From positions 55,110,244 to 55,174,243 of the forward strand of contig OY754327.1 of NCBI GenBank assembly GCA_963573305.1: a DNA stretch of 64,000 nucleotides, in the 5' to 3' direction. A program made the translations under genes and the position numbers. The stretch comes from Pyrrhosoma nymphula. Taxonomy: Eukaryota; Arthropoda; Insecta; Odonata; Coenagrionidae. The notes under the pieces were generated by a model. It saw only the letters and a program-made list of their open reading frames with translations, did not search any database and was not told where the DNA came from. Positions 1 through 11,194 of the stretch are shown one piece after another (within the stretch, counting starts at the first letter, position 1; every line of letters begins with the position of its first letter).

Positions 1-1060
1 ATCGTCCCGTGCAGATTCACTCAATTTTTACTGCCAACATGTCTCCTTACGCGTAAACACATTCAGGTCACTCCAGCCACAGCAAAAATGCATCCAAATG
101 TTCCGAGAGAAATAAAAAAAACCGCAAATCTTCATGCCTCAACAGTACAGTGAGAGCGACGTAGCTAGCAGAGGTGGAAAACTCCGTAAAAAGAGGAAGA
201 AAATTGCGACGCCATACGTCACAGAGTATGTACTTCCCCATCTCGCGAAGAGCAAACCTCACTCGTGAGAACACATGAGAGGGTTTGCTATAATGTTTTA
301 TTTACGTCAATGCAAAAGAGACGAGAAGGTGGGAAAGCCACATGCATTACATAACCCTGCAGCATTGTAATGCATGCTAGGAGAAAAGAGTGAGAGAAGG
401 CAAGACTTTTACCATCTGTCAGACCCCACTTAGAATACGCTGCCGGTAGTTGGGATCCTAATGAGGTAGGCTTCAAAACCGAGTTAGAACACGAGGAGCA
501 AAGATAAGCATTATACGTAAAAGGCCGTGATGATAATCGCGTCAGTGTTACGAGCCTTCTGCAGCAATTGGGATGGGAACTGCTTTTACACCACATATTA
601 AAATTTAGCCAATTTTCTATGCAAATTCCAAACCGATCTATTTTCCAGCGACTATAATAACATTTTACGAAACCCGACATACTACGGTAGATCAGGTCAT
701 GAGAAAAAATTCTGTAACTAAACTGCAGAACGGACAGGTTTAGAATTTCATTTTTGCCGCGAAAGATAAGAGACCTTAACTAGCTGTAAATACCTTAAAC
801 AAGTCTTGTCAATAGGTAGTGTAGCTAATAAGTTGATTTGCTCCTTAATGCTTGCATCTTTATCTGCTACCTAGTACTAACAGCACGCCGTGCGTGTTTA
901 CTCTATAACTCCTGTATATCCGAGTCTTCATGTATCTTGAAAAATAAACTGACACAAATAGTTTCTCTAACAATGCTGGCATAGCTATTAAGTAGTGCAG
1001 TTTGGTGAAATTTCAACTCCAGACAAGAATTTGCAGGTTTTTGTTAACGCTCCAATAGTC
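1..1060. other. no identifiable feature
   Basis: AT-rich DNA with short open frames on both strands and no recognisable domain, tRNA-like box or terminal repeat. It is probably intergenic or intronic. Confidence 0.5.
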
Positions 1061-1206
1061 GTAGCTGGGACTCTAAACTGGGACGAGAGCTGCATGCTTG
1101 GTGTGGAATCACCCCGTGCTACACACGAGGTGCATGCCTGGTGTGGAATCACCCCGTGCCACATACCTTGTGGTGGCTTGCACGGTGCTTCCTAGATATA
1201 GATGTA
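1061..1206 (+). repeat. repeat B copy with internal 40-bp tandem duplication
   Basis: This is the longest copy of a family seen at least seven times in the window. The conserved part has a GTGTGGAATCACCCCGTG stretch, then a GCCACA...GGTGGCTTGCA stem-loop, and ends in a GTAGATGTA-type tail. A 40-bp unit (1091-1130) is repeated at 1131-1170 with about 34 of 40 identical bases. The simple-sequence tail and variable 5' truncation resemble 3' ends of non-LTR retroelements or SINEs; that class is an inference. Confidence 0.7.
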
Positions 1207-1260
1207 GCTTCAATAAATTTATTATGGTAGGTATAGTACAGTGGATTTTGGTCATATCTT

Positions 1261-1312
1261 ACCCCTGCCACACGCCCTTGGTGGCTTGCCGGATATTATG
1301 TAGATGTAGATG
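1261..1312 (+). repeat. repeat B copy, truncated core
   Basis: The core reads CCCCTGCCACACGCCCTTGG, then GTGGCTTGC, and ends in TGTAGATGTAGATG. It is a 5'-truncated copy only about 55 bp downstream of the longer copy at 1061-1206. Confidence 0.7.
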
Positions 1313-2437
1313 CTCCTCCACCTCCTATCTTGCTCTCCGATGACCTCGTTTAAAGTCTCCCCGCGCGATAACATTCACCCCATCGGTTCTTCTTTCCTTC
1401 CACGTTCATCCACACAAAGAGGGAGACACACGTGAACTAAAACCACCCCCACAGCCGCCGCCTCCGCAATCTTCCTCCCACAAGTAGGAGGTTTCGTCAG
1501 CCCCCTTATTTAAGCCCCACGGCGGGGCGGTCGGAAATTCCGAGTCAAAACACACTCCAGACCCGCGAGGCTCTGGTTCGCATCCCAAAGGGATCCCACA
1601 TCGTCTTTGAAGAGACAGGATACCGGGAGACCGGGGGAACGAAGTGGCTTCATTTTCGTCGGTGACAATGTTAGGGCGAGAGAAAATTTGCACATGACGT
1701 GTCAAACTATCGAGTTATTGCAGCGTCTTCCTGGCGTATTTTGCACGCGAGTCATGCGGATTTCAAGACATCCCTACGAAGGGGGAGAATTTGTAACCAT
1801 GGCTCTGGTAGCAGCATCAATTAAGGTGTTGCTACATCATAAAAATGTACACGTTTTTCTGATCTAAAACAGTGACTTATTGAGAGCTGCTCACACGAAC
1901 TCTTCCATTAATTACAATGAGAAACTAATGTTACGCAATGAATGAGCAATTAAGAGATATAAACTGGACTTCTACTAGGGTAGAGACAAGCACCAAGCAA
2001 TTGACGAAAAATACCTCAGGCTATACCAAGGACTTTGATTCTCACTAATAATTTGGATCCCAGGAAATAATATTTCCATCTCGTATTTATTTAATAACCA
2101 TCAGATGAACAGCCAACTGCGTTAAGTCAATACAAAAATACCGCAAGAAAACGCGCTATTTTTCCCCACTGAATATCGAAAACGTTTAGCGCCGACTTTT
2201 GAAACCTACAACTAATTGAATGAAATAACTCGGGATCGAATTATGCGAAAGAAAATGTGTTTTATCTCCAATTAAAACTGCAACTTATAAAAAGAAACAT
2301 ATTTTTGATAATAGTGAAAATTCGCAACAAAATATTAACAACGATCAAGAGAAATAATATGAGAATGTATAAGTAAAAGAGAAACTTTGTACTACACAAA
2401 TAGTTTCAGGCTTACCTTTGTGGAACTCTTTCATTGT
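1313..2437. other. no gene; GC-rich patch then AT-rich DNA
   Basis: Positions 1440-1690 are relatively GC- and CpG-rich (for example GGCGGGGCGGTCGG near 1520) and carry overlapping open frames on both strands without a recognisable protein. The rest is AT-rich with nothing identifiable. Confidence 0.45.
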
Positions 2438-2541
2438 GAAAGAAAGAAGAATTCTATTGAGAAAAGTTTTATTCACAGTACCATACAGGTTATGTGAATA
2501 AAAGTGTGGATTAATACGACTTGAAGTTTCTTCTTTCTTTC
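2438..2541. repeat. nested foldback (two stacked perfect stems)
   Basis: The outer arms at 2438-2451 (GAAAGAAAGAAGAA) and 2528-2541 are perfect 14-bp reverse complements. Inside them, 2467-2477 (TTTTATTCACA) and 2493-2503 (TGTGAATAAAA) are perfect 11-bp reverse complements around a 15-nt loop. The whole folds as a 104-nt two-stage hairpin. It could be a short MITE or a transcribed structured RNA; the sequence does not decide. Confidence 0.7.
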
Positions 2542-5437
2542 ATGAAAAACTTTGTATTGTCCACGATATTTTTTATTACATTTTCCAACCACCTTCCACA
2601 GTCATTATCAACGCAGTTTGTGCAAGTTACCGGACGAGAATACCTGTATACGAAGGGATGAAAGGGGGTGGGTAACAGAGGGGAAGGGCAAAGGAGAAGG
2701 AATTGGCGAAAATGAGGGTATAATATACATTAATATAAAGGGGGTTACCGTGTACCATACAAAGTTTCTCTTTTTGATAGTAATTAAGCACCACAAAGTA
2801 ACGGCTGAGAAAATTAAATCCATGAAATTATATCTAAAACATATTTATAATGTACAAGGACGAAGTTTTTCATTAATTTCAAAATATTCTTCGGCACTTT
2901 TAAAGCAAAAGAAAAGTTAAAATGGCATGTATATTAATGAAAACCCCCATTCAGTCCACACGCAGTAACCGAAAACGAGCGGAAAGTAAGCAATTAACAA
3001 TATAGGGGTAAAAACTATTAAGTCAATATGAACACCGAAATTATTTTTATAACTCTATGATTCCGCGATCACTAATGACCCAGTTAAAGCCATACATGTC
3101 ATTCCTTTTTGAATTTTCAAGAAGAATAAAATTTTACCGGGAGAGTAATTAAATTATAAAGAATGAGCATTAATTATTTATCAAAGTTCTTCATAAAAGC
3201 AGATTAAAATCGCACGTAAGGACCCAAAGCGGTTAACGTATAATCAGAGTCTGCCGCTAACAAGCGTGCCTTTATCAGAGTCATCTACCAAAATCAGAAA
3301 TACATGGTAAGAAGACACGCGAGGCATTTACGTCTCATGATTTTCCCAAGAGGGTCCCAATTTCACGCTAATTGAGTCATAATGTATGGGACACGCACAC
3401 TAAATCGCTGGAGAAGGATAAATTGGATGAGGCAGGCCCTTTTTGTGCCCATTAACGGACAACTCTCGGATGCCGAAAGGCGCTAAAAAGGAGTTCGATT
3501 TTTTAAAAACTAAAAAAAATATGAGATTAAGTAATTTACGCAGTTTAAGTTCGAAGGGCAGTTGATGATTAGGGAAAGCAATGAACTCAAATCAGAAAAC
3601 AGCAGCTATACTATTACAACCCACCACAAAAGCGGAGAATAATTACGAGAAATTTCCACAAAAAGGTTCTACACAATTGGAGACAAAGTGATCTCTGCAT
3701 GGAAAGCTACGGAAAATGTATTATAAATAGCCAATCCCTCTAACATTCGAAATGTAAGAGCATTACATATATATACATATACATAAGAGCATAACGTGAT
3801 TTTGTGTTCTGTAGATTTTTGATACCCATGATGAAAATACGGAACGATAAAATTGAGAAATCATTAACAATTACTGCCATAAAATGCGCAAATAGCAAAG
3901 AAAGTCAAGGAAATTGCAAAAACTCAATCCCTAATTTTCAAATTGCACGCAATTTTCCATATTCAGAATGATAGTGTAATGAAAGAATGGTTGAATCCAA
4001 AGTAAGCTATCAGTGCAGAAAACGAAGTAAACTTCGCTAGTATGATTATAAGGATTAAACTTTCAACAAAACGTTTTAATTTAAGCATCACAAATTTCGC
4101 AAAACTTAAAGAGTAGAAAACGGAAGAAATTAAATAAAATTATGTCTTATTTGGAATTTAAAATTGCATGACACTTTGCAACTTCGACCACCAATGTGCC
4201 ATGCATCAAGGTTCACACAACAAATTTAATTATTCAAAATAGATAATATACGAAAATATTTAGACTAAGGACATATTTTTCACGAAAGCAAGAATAAGCA
4301 ATTCGTTAGAAAATAATAGGAAATCACACGGCTTTCTAAGGTTTGAGCCTAAATTAATAACGTAAATCAATCAACAAAAATTAACTGTGAGCAAGAAAAA
4401 ATTTAATGTTTAACAATTCATCAATTACATAAATAATCTTCATTAGATGTATATTCGAAACACGGAAAATGAGATAAATATTTTGCTGAATTACAAGACG
4501 AATATTTATAAACGAGCATCATTTATCCAAACGTGCTAGCTAAAGACCCAGTTTTACATTGTCTAGTTTACGTTAAGTGCAAGAAGATATGGCCTATTCG
4601 TTCACTTGGAGTTAACGAAAAGTTCGGGTTTTTTATATTACATCAGACTGCAAGACAGTTCACGAGAGCGTCATCTAAGTAGAAGGGAGAAGGTTTAAAC
4701 AACGTTTTCAATACCAAGAAAATATTAAACCAGAGACGATAAAACCGGGCCTGAAACTATTATTTTCATTCTGAAGGGAATACATGTATATGAACCATAG
4801 AGATTATTGCTTTCACAAATTTTGCAGCCGTTAAATTCTCGCTGGATGATAATCAATATCGGTATCAAATTTGGCATTCTAATGTGTCACATGACGCAAC
4901 ACTGAGATTTCCCTAAATAGCCCAATGGAAAAGATAAACATAAGTCACTATTATATGCCACAAGCAACCCACATCATAATTTCTCCCATTATTTCCGGTA
5001 CATGTATTTGCTATTCAGCCGAAGTATCGCGCATCTCTTCAATTTAATACATGTAGGTTGCTGCTAATGTAGAGGTCGCATATCGGCATCGCACTTACCG
5101 CGGTTGATCAACTCCACATTTGACGTTTATGCTAGAATTTTTAGTCCGTTCATCTATGATATAGATTTTTAAACTTTTACTTTTCCACAATTTTTTTTCA
5201 CACTCACAGGAGCCGGGTTTCAAGGAATTATCATAATCAGGTGCTTGGGTCTTGGAAACTCTACCCCAAGTAAACCCCGGGCAAGTTTCAACTATTTCTT
5301 CATCTATGGCTCATTATCTGCCGCATTTCTTTTTTAACTACACCAGATTTGTTCCTGATACCCTTCCTTTGGTGAAAGATAATGTTCAGCGAATTTCCTT
5401 AAACGGAAAACGGAATAATTTCATGGAATAAAATGAC
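2542..5437. other. no identifiable feature
   Basis: Long AT-rich stretch. The only regularity I see is a short AT microsatellite near 3767-3786 (ACATATATATACATATACAT). Open frames are short and carry no recognisable motif. Confidence 0.5.
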
Positions 5438-5469
5438 GTGTGAGCCAACCAAGGTTGGTCGACTCACAC
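5438..5469. repeat. two-tier hairpin
   Basis: The outer stem GTGTGAG/CTCACAC (5438-5444 with 5463-5469) encloses an inner stem CCAACC/GGTTGG (5445-5450 with 5453-5458), separated by a 4-nt bulge TCGA. No terminator context or gene is adjacent. Confidence 0.6.
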
Positions 5470-5924
5470 TTTATTAATAAGTAAGCCTTAGATGGTGACA
5501 ATGAACAGGCAGAAATGCATAAGCCTTACTAAGCAGACGACGAGATTTCGCGGACCTCACACAAATCTGGCTTGACCTAACTACAATAAGGGGTCATAAT
5601 TGTCGCGAAAGATCAATGCTATGAGACCCTTACTAGATAGAGTAGACTATTTACTCGTGTTTAATAACATAACATCATTCTCCCCGCCTCGCCCCGCTTG
5701 AAATGTCCGGCATTATTTTGTTTTCTGCATGAAGTAGTATCTCATAGCATTCATAAATATAAAGTACTGGTAATATTAACCAGTAGTTGTCTCTTAACGA
5801 TTGTACTGCGTGTTTGCATGTTCATCTACGTAGCACTCTCCCAGTTTCTAGCTTGACTGCGCACTGTTCTCCTGACTGCTTTTTGGTCCTGCCTAGCGAC
5901 CGGGGGAACGTTCGAGGTCCTGAT
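5470..5924. other. no identifiable feature
   Basis: Mixed-composition DNA without a recognisable gene. The last 60 bases may be the upstream part of the repeat B copy that follows, since the GACCGGGGGAACG-type sequence at 5898-5911 has a counterpart near 1630. Confidence 0.4.
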
Positions 5925-6034
5925 TTGAATTGGGACGAGTTCTGCAGGCCTGGTGTAGAATCACCCCGTGCCACACACCCTGGTGGTGGCTTGCACGGTA
6001 CTTCGTTGGTGTAGATGTATGATGACGATGATGA
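5925..6034 (+). repeat. repeat B copy, long form
   Basis: It shares TTGGGACGAG..TGCAGGCCTGGTGTAGAATCACCCCGTGCCACACACC (in pieces) with the copy at 1061-1206. It then has GGTGGTGGCTTGCACGGTA and a GTAGATGTA tail that runs into a (GATGAT) simple repeat. This copy and the one at 1061 define the upstream part of the family. Confidence 0.75.
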
Positions 6035-6169
6035 ATCACTCATATTACACCTGCTATAGTACGGGACTCTCTAATCACAACAGGAGTTCCAGAACAAAGG
6101 AGGCCAAAAAGTGACGTTGGGATGTCTCCGAAACAGTTTGGCACGCAAGAACGCAGGCACATAAAGTAT

Positions 6170-6520
6170 TCTCCGCAGGTGGGTGGGAGGAAGGAGCGAA
6201 AGGAAAGGCAAGGAAACTAAACGGTCCAAGAAGAGGAGAGGAGGGGAAGGGAGTAGAAAATTGAGGCCACGAGGGATTCCCAGAAGGAAAATGGGGGTGT
6301 ACGAGAGAGAGAGGGAGGGAATGAGACCGGAGGAGGACCCTAAGCGAAAAAAAATAATGAAAGGGAGAAAAAGCAGGTGCGAGCACAGGAGGGGGTCGTG
6401 AGAGGCTGTGGGAAGTGGAAGGCAAGAGAAGGAAGGCGAGGGATTGGGGTTTGTGAGAAGGGGTCTAGGAGGAGAGAAGGTAGATAGGGATGGGAAAAGG
6501 GATTTCTAAAAAAGAAACTT
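6170..6520 (+). repeat. purine-rich (GA) tract
   Basis: The plus strand is almost entirely G and A for about 350 bases. The pyrimidine strand is open in more than one frame, giving Ser/Pro/Phe/Leu-rich translations that are composition artefacts. No repeated unit is fixed. Confidence 0.6.
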
Positions 6521-6827
6521 AGGTGGAATGGCAATGTGTACACGAGGGCTGGCACAGGAAATTAAGGTTGCGCTCCCCACCATTTGTACCCTCCCTTTTG
6601 TTTCCGGCCATCTATCGGGAGATTGCGACCGAGGATGAGTGAAACACAGAATGAGAGACTGTGATCGGCAAATGAGGGGAAAGTAGGGAGTAGAGGGAAC
6701 ATGGGGAGAACTGGGTGAATAGCTATTGCTAGGGACAACTATGTCCTATGAATCAAAATGCAGACCTACTTTGTATTTAAACTTTTTTCAACAAAAAAGT
6801 CAGTCAAAAAATAATTCCGAGTACACC

Positions 6828-6875
6828 TCATCTACATAACGCCCAGCATACCCCCACAAGGGGGTGAGCTGCCAC
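6828..6875 (-). repeat. probable decayed repeat B copy
   Basis: The plus strand reads CATCTACATAACG, then CCCCACAAGGGGGTGAGCTGCCAC, which resembles the reverse complement of the repeat B core followed by its tail. Divergence is high, so this copy is uncertain. Confidence 0.35.
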
Positions 6876-6953
6876 TAGCATGCATAACCCTATTCTCTAT
6901 AAATGCGTAACACTATACTATATTATTAAAGGCAATGTAACTACGACTACTGA

Positions 6954-6976
6954 TGCATTAGCGTAAATCGGTAATG
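6954..6976. repeat. short hairpin, relative of the 7982-8028 hairpin with inverted loop
   Basis: GCATTAGCG and CGGTAATGC form a 9-bp stem with one mismatch around loop TAAAT, followed by TTGTCA. The arm and its TTGTC continuation match the hairpin at 7982-8028, whose loop is ATTTA, the reverse complement of this one. Confidence 0.5.
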
Positions 6977-6979
6977 CTT

Positions 6980-7680
6980 GTCACACGGTGAAACCTCACA
7001 CACATACACTTTTACGCCTCAAACATACAAAGTTACTAAATTGAAAGCAGTACTTATAGCTACAGAAAATATACTGCTGACTGTCAGATACACATCATCA
7101 TTTTTTTGCGGGCTAACATTGCTTTGTTTTTTTTCATTTTTGAGAAATAAAGTCGGCATGCCTGTGACGAGATGGTTTATTGGAGTACGTCGTCCGGTTA
7201 GAAAGATGGGAAAATTGAGTGTTAGTCATTTTCCAATCTTTAAATTTTCTCCCGAAACTTGGGCTCGCAAGTGGTATTGTAGTGTTTTCCGACAGCCAAC
7301 GTTTTTGAGTGATGATGTTAAATTACGGTACGTGTAAAAGTATTTGAGCTGATAAAGGGTGAATTCTTGGGTCGACATCGGGTGACGTTTCCAGAGATCG
7401 TATTCTCGCCTTCATTTCCAACACTTGCTCCTTTCCCTCCGGTCGAAGAGGAGTCAAATATGAATCAGTATGCACGAAATTACCCCACATAACAAGGCCA
7501 ATGAGTACAATAAATACCTCGAAAATAATACCAATCAGTTTAGCCTAATGCACAATAGCTTAAGAGAAGAATCTACACTCACGCCCGTCTGGCTAAATAA
7601 AAAACAATGAAATCATATTTGAAGACATTAAAAAGTTTTTTATGCATTCCGTACATTTGGGACACTGTGAAGTACTTGGT
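6980..7680. other. no identifiable feature
   Basis: A plus-strand frame of 119 codons (6978-7337) has no recognisable motif or adjoining conserved frame. It looks like chance. The rest shows nothing. Confidence 0.45.
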
Positions 7681-7688
7681 AGACGTAC

Positions 7689-7714
7689 AAATTTACGTAG
7701 AGGGACGTAAATTT
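7689..7714. repeat. perfect 10-bp hairpin
   Basis: AAATTTACGT (7689-7698) and ACGTAAATTT (7705-7714) are perfect reverse complements around loop AGAGGG. No gene is adjacent. Confidence 0.6.
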
Positions 7715-7749
7715 TAGTAGGGATTCACACAGTAGTTCACACGTTCACA

Positions 7750-7860
7750 GTGGGGATCAGACGTCCACTGAACTATCACTGCCGCTGACGACATTTGAAC
7801 CTAGGCCCTCAGGATAGGAGGCGAGTACTTCAGGCAGGACACCCCACCCCGAAAAATGTT
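7750..7860 (-). repeat. tRNA-like SINE head
   Basis: The minus strand has a box B-like GGTTCAAATGTC sequence with a tRNA-sized arm upstream. The arrangement resembles the heads of the SINE copies elsewhere in this window. No SINE body is recognisable, so this is a fragment. Confidence 0.4.
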
Positions 7861-7981
7861 TTATCGCGTACCTGAGGTCACAAATAAAAAAAATATTTAC
7901 AATTTGTTCGGAGCAACCGAAATGAGAGATATAGTGCAGTGTATCCAATATCTATGGTGTAGTGCATTCTTGTGAGGCTTC

Positions 7982-8028
7982 GCCTCCTGACAAGTATTAG
8001 CGATTTACGCTAATGCTTGTCAGGAGGC
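7982..8028. repeat. 21-bp near-perfect hairpin
   Basis: The arms 7982-8002 and 8008-8028 are reverse complements over 21 positions with a single G.T wobble, around the loop ATTTA (8003-8007). It abuts the LINE 3' end that begins just downstream. The same inner stem with the loop inverted occurs at 6954-6976. Confidence 0.75.
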
Positions 8029-8029
8029 T

Positions 8030-8352
8030 ATCGTAAACTTCCAAAAGTCGTTTCAAGTTTCCGGGGCAAAACTCTGGAACTCCCTACCCGATGGATGAAA
8101 CTGCAGTCCCTGAACCAATTTAAAAGCCGTATTTGTAGTATGTTATTAGGGAAATAAGTTTCCATTCTTCTCATCCATCTACATACATGAATCACCCGAA
8201 TCTTATATTTCAGCTTGTATGTTTTTTTATTGTAAACATTGAATATTCTATTGTTGTTATATTGGAACCATGACAAAATGCTTTGTAGTGCATTGTTTTA
8301 CTTAAGGGACAATGTCCCAGTGAAAATAAATTATGTATCTATCTATCTAATG
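8030..8352 (+). mobile_element. non-LTR retrotransposon 3' end (LINE, CR1/Jockey-like group)
   Basis: Translation recovers the end of a LINE reverse-transcriptase ORF. One frame reads AKLWNSLPD (about 8063-8090). After a frameshift, another reads LNQFKSRICSMLLGK and then a stop at 8155. WNSLP-type endings followed by a short basic tail are typical of ORF2 C-termini in the CR1/Jockey group. The element ends about 190 bases later in an ATCTATCTATCTA simple tail (8335-8349), as LINE 3' ends do. It is 5'-truncated and dead. Exact clade is not resolved. Confidence 0.7.
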
Positions 8353-8412
8353 CATCAATAGTCGTAGTAACACTAACTTTAAAGAAAAATGTAATGCATG
8401 TCGGTGACTACT

Positions 8413-8469
8413 CACCCCCTGCCACACACCCTTGAGTTGGCTTGCATGGTATTTTGTAGATGTAGATGA
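8413..8469 (+). repeat. repeat B copy
   Basis: The core reads CACCCCCTGCCACACACCC, then GGCTTGCATGGTATTTTGTAGATGTAGATG (in two parts), with the family's simple tail. It is truncated at the same region as the 1261 copy. Confidence 0.75.
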
Positions 8470-8830
8470 GAGGCAGAGGGAAGAGTATCCCTTCAATTTG
8501 GGATCCGGTTGAGGAGCGAGAGAGAGGGGCGGCAGAGGTGGAGGGACTGGTGAAAGGGGTTTTGAGCGCGGGGTTGGTCGAGGAGAGGACGTGAGAAAGA
8601 ATGTGGGGGCGGAGGACAGCGGAGTGGACGCGGGAAGAGGGATTAAAGAGAGGAAAGGAGGCGGATGGGAAGGGAGAGGGAAGAAGAGAGAAAGGAAGAA
8701 CGTGGAAGCGGTCTCCCGCCACACGCACAATGGAAGTCGGTATGAATAGATATATGAGCGGGATATGAGGACGAAGGGTAATGAAGGGGAAGGGAAAGCG
8801 GGGAAAAACACAAACATGCGGAAAAGAGGG
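8470..8830 (+). repeat. purine-rich (GA) tract
   Basis: The plus strand is GA-rich right after the tail of the repeat B copy. The complementary strand is open in three frames, which reflects composition and not coding. No gene is claimed. Confidence 0.55.
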
Positions 8831-9250
8831 CGCGCAAAACAAAAGACTGTTGCAAACCGTAAACAAGGCCCTCGCTCTTCCTTAAAAAAAAAACTGTTCG
8901 CCATCGAAAAGGAAAGCAGAATTCCGGTGGCTACTTTTTTTTGCAACAAAAAACTACTACTCGTTTACCTTTCCTTAATTTCATCATTTCCTCATCCACC
9001 ACCCACGCCGAGGAAATTTTTCTTACACGTTTTACGCACGCCTTCCAAACCGAGCTCTGTTTTTTCGGCCATCCTACTCAAAATTCACCGTTTTAAACAT
9101 TTTGCAACACAAAAACGTACTCCTACTGATCAAATCCTGAATGCTGGATAGTTCTCACCACACAGTGGTTTTTATAAAGTTTCACTTTGATATCATGGTT
9201 TGCTTATACCAGCTTTTACAGAGATACTCACTAACACGATCCTTCATTAG

Positions 9251-9302
9251 CATATCTACATCTACATATTTCCCTGCAAGCTACCTCAAGGGTGTGTGGC
9301 AT
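9251..9302 (-). repeat. repeat B copy, inverted
   Basis: The plus strand reads CATCTACATCTACATATTT (tail first), then CCCTGCAAGCTACCTCAAGG and GTGTGTGGC. It is the reverse complement of the family core and closely matches the copy at 14161-14211. Confidence 0.75.
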
Positions 9303-10310
9303 ATTATTAATCTTACTTATCTATTACAGGAAACAATCAAGAAAAAAACAATTAGCGAAATAAAAAACACTTTGAACAATATCGTGTTTTTTAAGCATTC
9401 CAAAAATGCCTCCATTTTACTCATTGGGAAGGTTATATAATGTTAGGATACATAGTAAGGTTAGATAATAAATAAAACGAAAGTGAATTGTCATTCAGGT
9501 TATTACAAGATAACGGCTTTGAAATAGGTATAATTTTATTCTAAATCAAAATATGGTTAACAGATTAATTTATTTTCTTTTAATTTTCTATTTCTCACAA
9601 CAAAATAGATTATTTAATCCCTTGAAATTCTGTATTTAGCGACCACGTCACCATACATCTAACAATAAGCAGTAAATTTATTTTGTATTTCAAGATAGAA
9701 TAAAATTAGTACAAAACTGCCAGTGAATCTAGCCGTTGTCAGCTTAGGTATAAAAAAGGATAAAACTACCAAAAATATTTGTGAAGATGAATTTTGATTC
9801 AGAAGCCATTAATTCAAATATTTGGCACTATAACAAATCCGATTGAAATGAAAAGCGATTATTCAAATAATAGCGCCCAATCCGGTCATATTTAATAACT
9901 AACAATATTTAAATAATTTTTTAAACACTTGCGCACTAAACGAACACCAAACGTGCAACGCACACGAGCGAAAACATCAAAAAGGTTTGATAACGAATAC
10001 GCAGAACAAAAATTTGAGATGCAAGCGCCCCGCGCTTTTATTTTTTTTTGGCATCCGCATGCACTGTGATCTTCCGTAAAAATGTTGCTGTTTACAAAAA
10101 TCTTTTTTTCCCTTTTATTGTATTATTTAAAAAATCGTGTTTTTATTTTTTATGTAACATCATTTTACACTTATTAGCTTTCATCATATTAAATATTGTC
10201 GTCAATTCTAACATTATTTAGATGAAATTAATAAAACTGAATTAAAACAATTGTCATTTTCAATTTAAAAAAGAATATTTGTAATTTATTTATAATGTTA
10301 TATATATGAA
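9303..10310. other. no identifiable feature
   Basis: AT-rich. A short CGCCCCGCGC patch lies near 10026. Nothing else is recognisable. Confidence 0.45.
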
Positions 10311-10690
10311 GCTAGTGTTGTCTTTCTTTCTGTCTGTCACACTATTTGCTATGTTCCTATAGCAACACATCATGTCAGCCAGAAATCATTGCCATATATA
10401 GAAATTCATTGAAAACATTACGTACCTATATACGTTTTGTATTTGTGCTTAAATGGTTTAAATTATATTTCATAACATTAATATTATAAAACTGAAAATC
10501 TGTCTGTTACAACATATTTGTTTCATTTGCATAACCACTTGCTATCTACAATACACATCTGTTTAATACGTAAAATCACACTAAAATGTTTTTGACACTA
10601 TTAAATTTGATTGGTACTCATAGCAACAGTCATTCTTCATTCATTCAAACCATTGCCCTCTATATAAATTTATTGAAAACTTGAAAGATG
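10311..10690 (+). repeat. pair of diverged repeat units
   Basis: Two blocks (about 10321-10420 and 10497-10680) share in the same order TCTGTCTGT, an ATAGCAACA sequence, a CATTGCC sequence, TATATA and ATTGAAAAC. The second holds extra sequence. A reverse-complement CTGTCTGT motif occurs near 10850. Units opening with TCTGTCTGT are common in non-autonomous arthropod transposons, but no terminus is defined here. Confidence 0.45.
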
Positions 10691-11194
10691 TTGAAATTAA
10701 TTTCTTTATCCACAAATTCAACTTATCTTGCACAAATAATGACTGATTATTGTACTGTCGTCCGGAATACGTCTCTCTGTCAAATTTTAGAGAAATTGCT
10801 GGTTGGGAAGTGGGTCAAATTTTTATTACAAGTTTTGTCCCTGACCCACAGACAGAAAGCAGAGTGAAGCTATTAAAAGCGTGTACAAAACGAAAAATCG
10901 GCTAACTGATAGGATAACAAAAGACTAAATGCTAGCAATTTACATAGCCTTGAGATATCTAAGAATTCATTGAATAGATGAGCAAGCAACAGGTTCAAAC
11001 GCCATGGTAATCAATAAATACCATGGCTACCGAAATTCCCGCAATCACAGCACTAATACGCAGCAATAAATAACAGAGCATCTTCAACGAAATGTGATAA
11101 TTTCCAAATAATAGCGATGACACAACCATTTTTTATTAAATAAGAGGATTAGTTATCATGAGGTAGCTCTTTAAGGTTAATATACCTCACCTCC

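Noticed and set aside
6954..8028. Flip/flop hairpins as remnants of a parvovirus-like integration
   Set aside because: Only small hairpins are present and no viral replication or capsid coding sequence is visible nearby, so a viral origin is unsupported.
8347..8949. A 200-codon minus-strand open frame rich in Ser, Pro, Leu and Phe
   Set aside because: It lies on the pyrimidine strand of a purine tract and overlaps a repeat B copy. Two further frames are open in the same place, as composition predicts.
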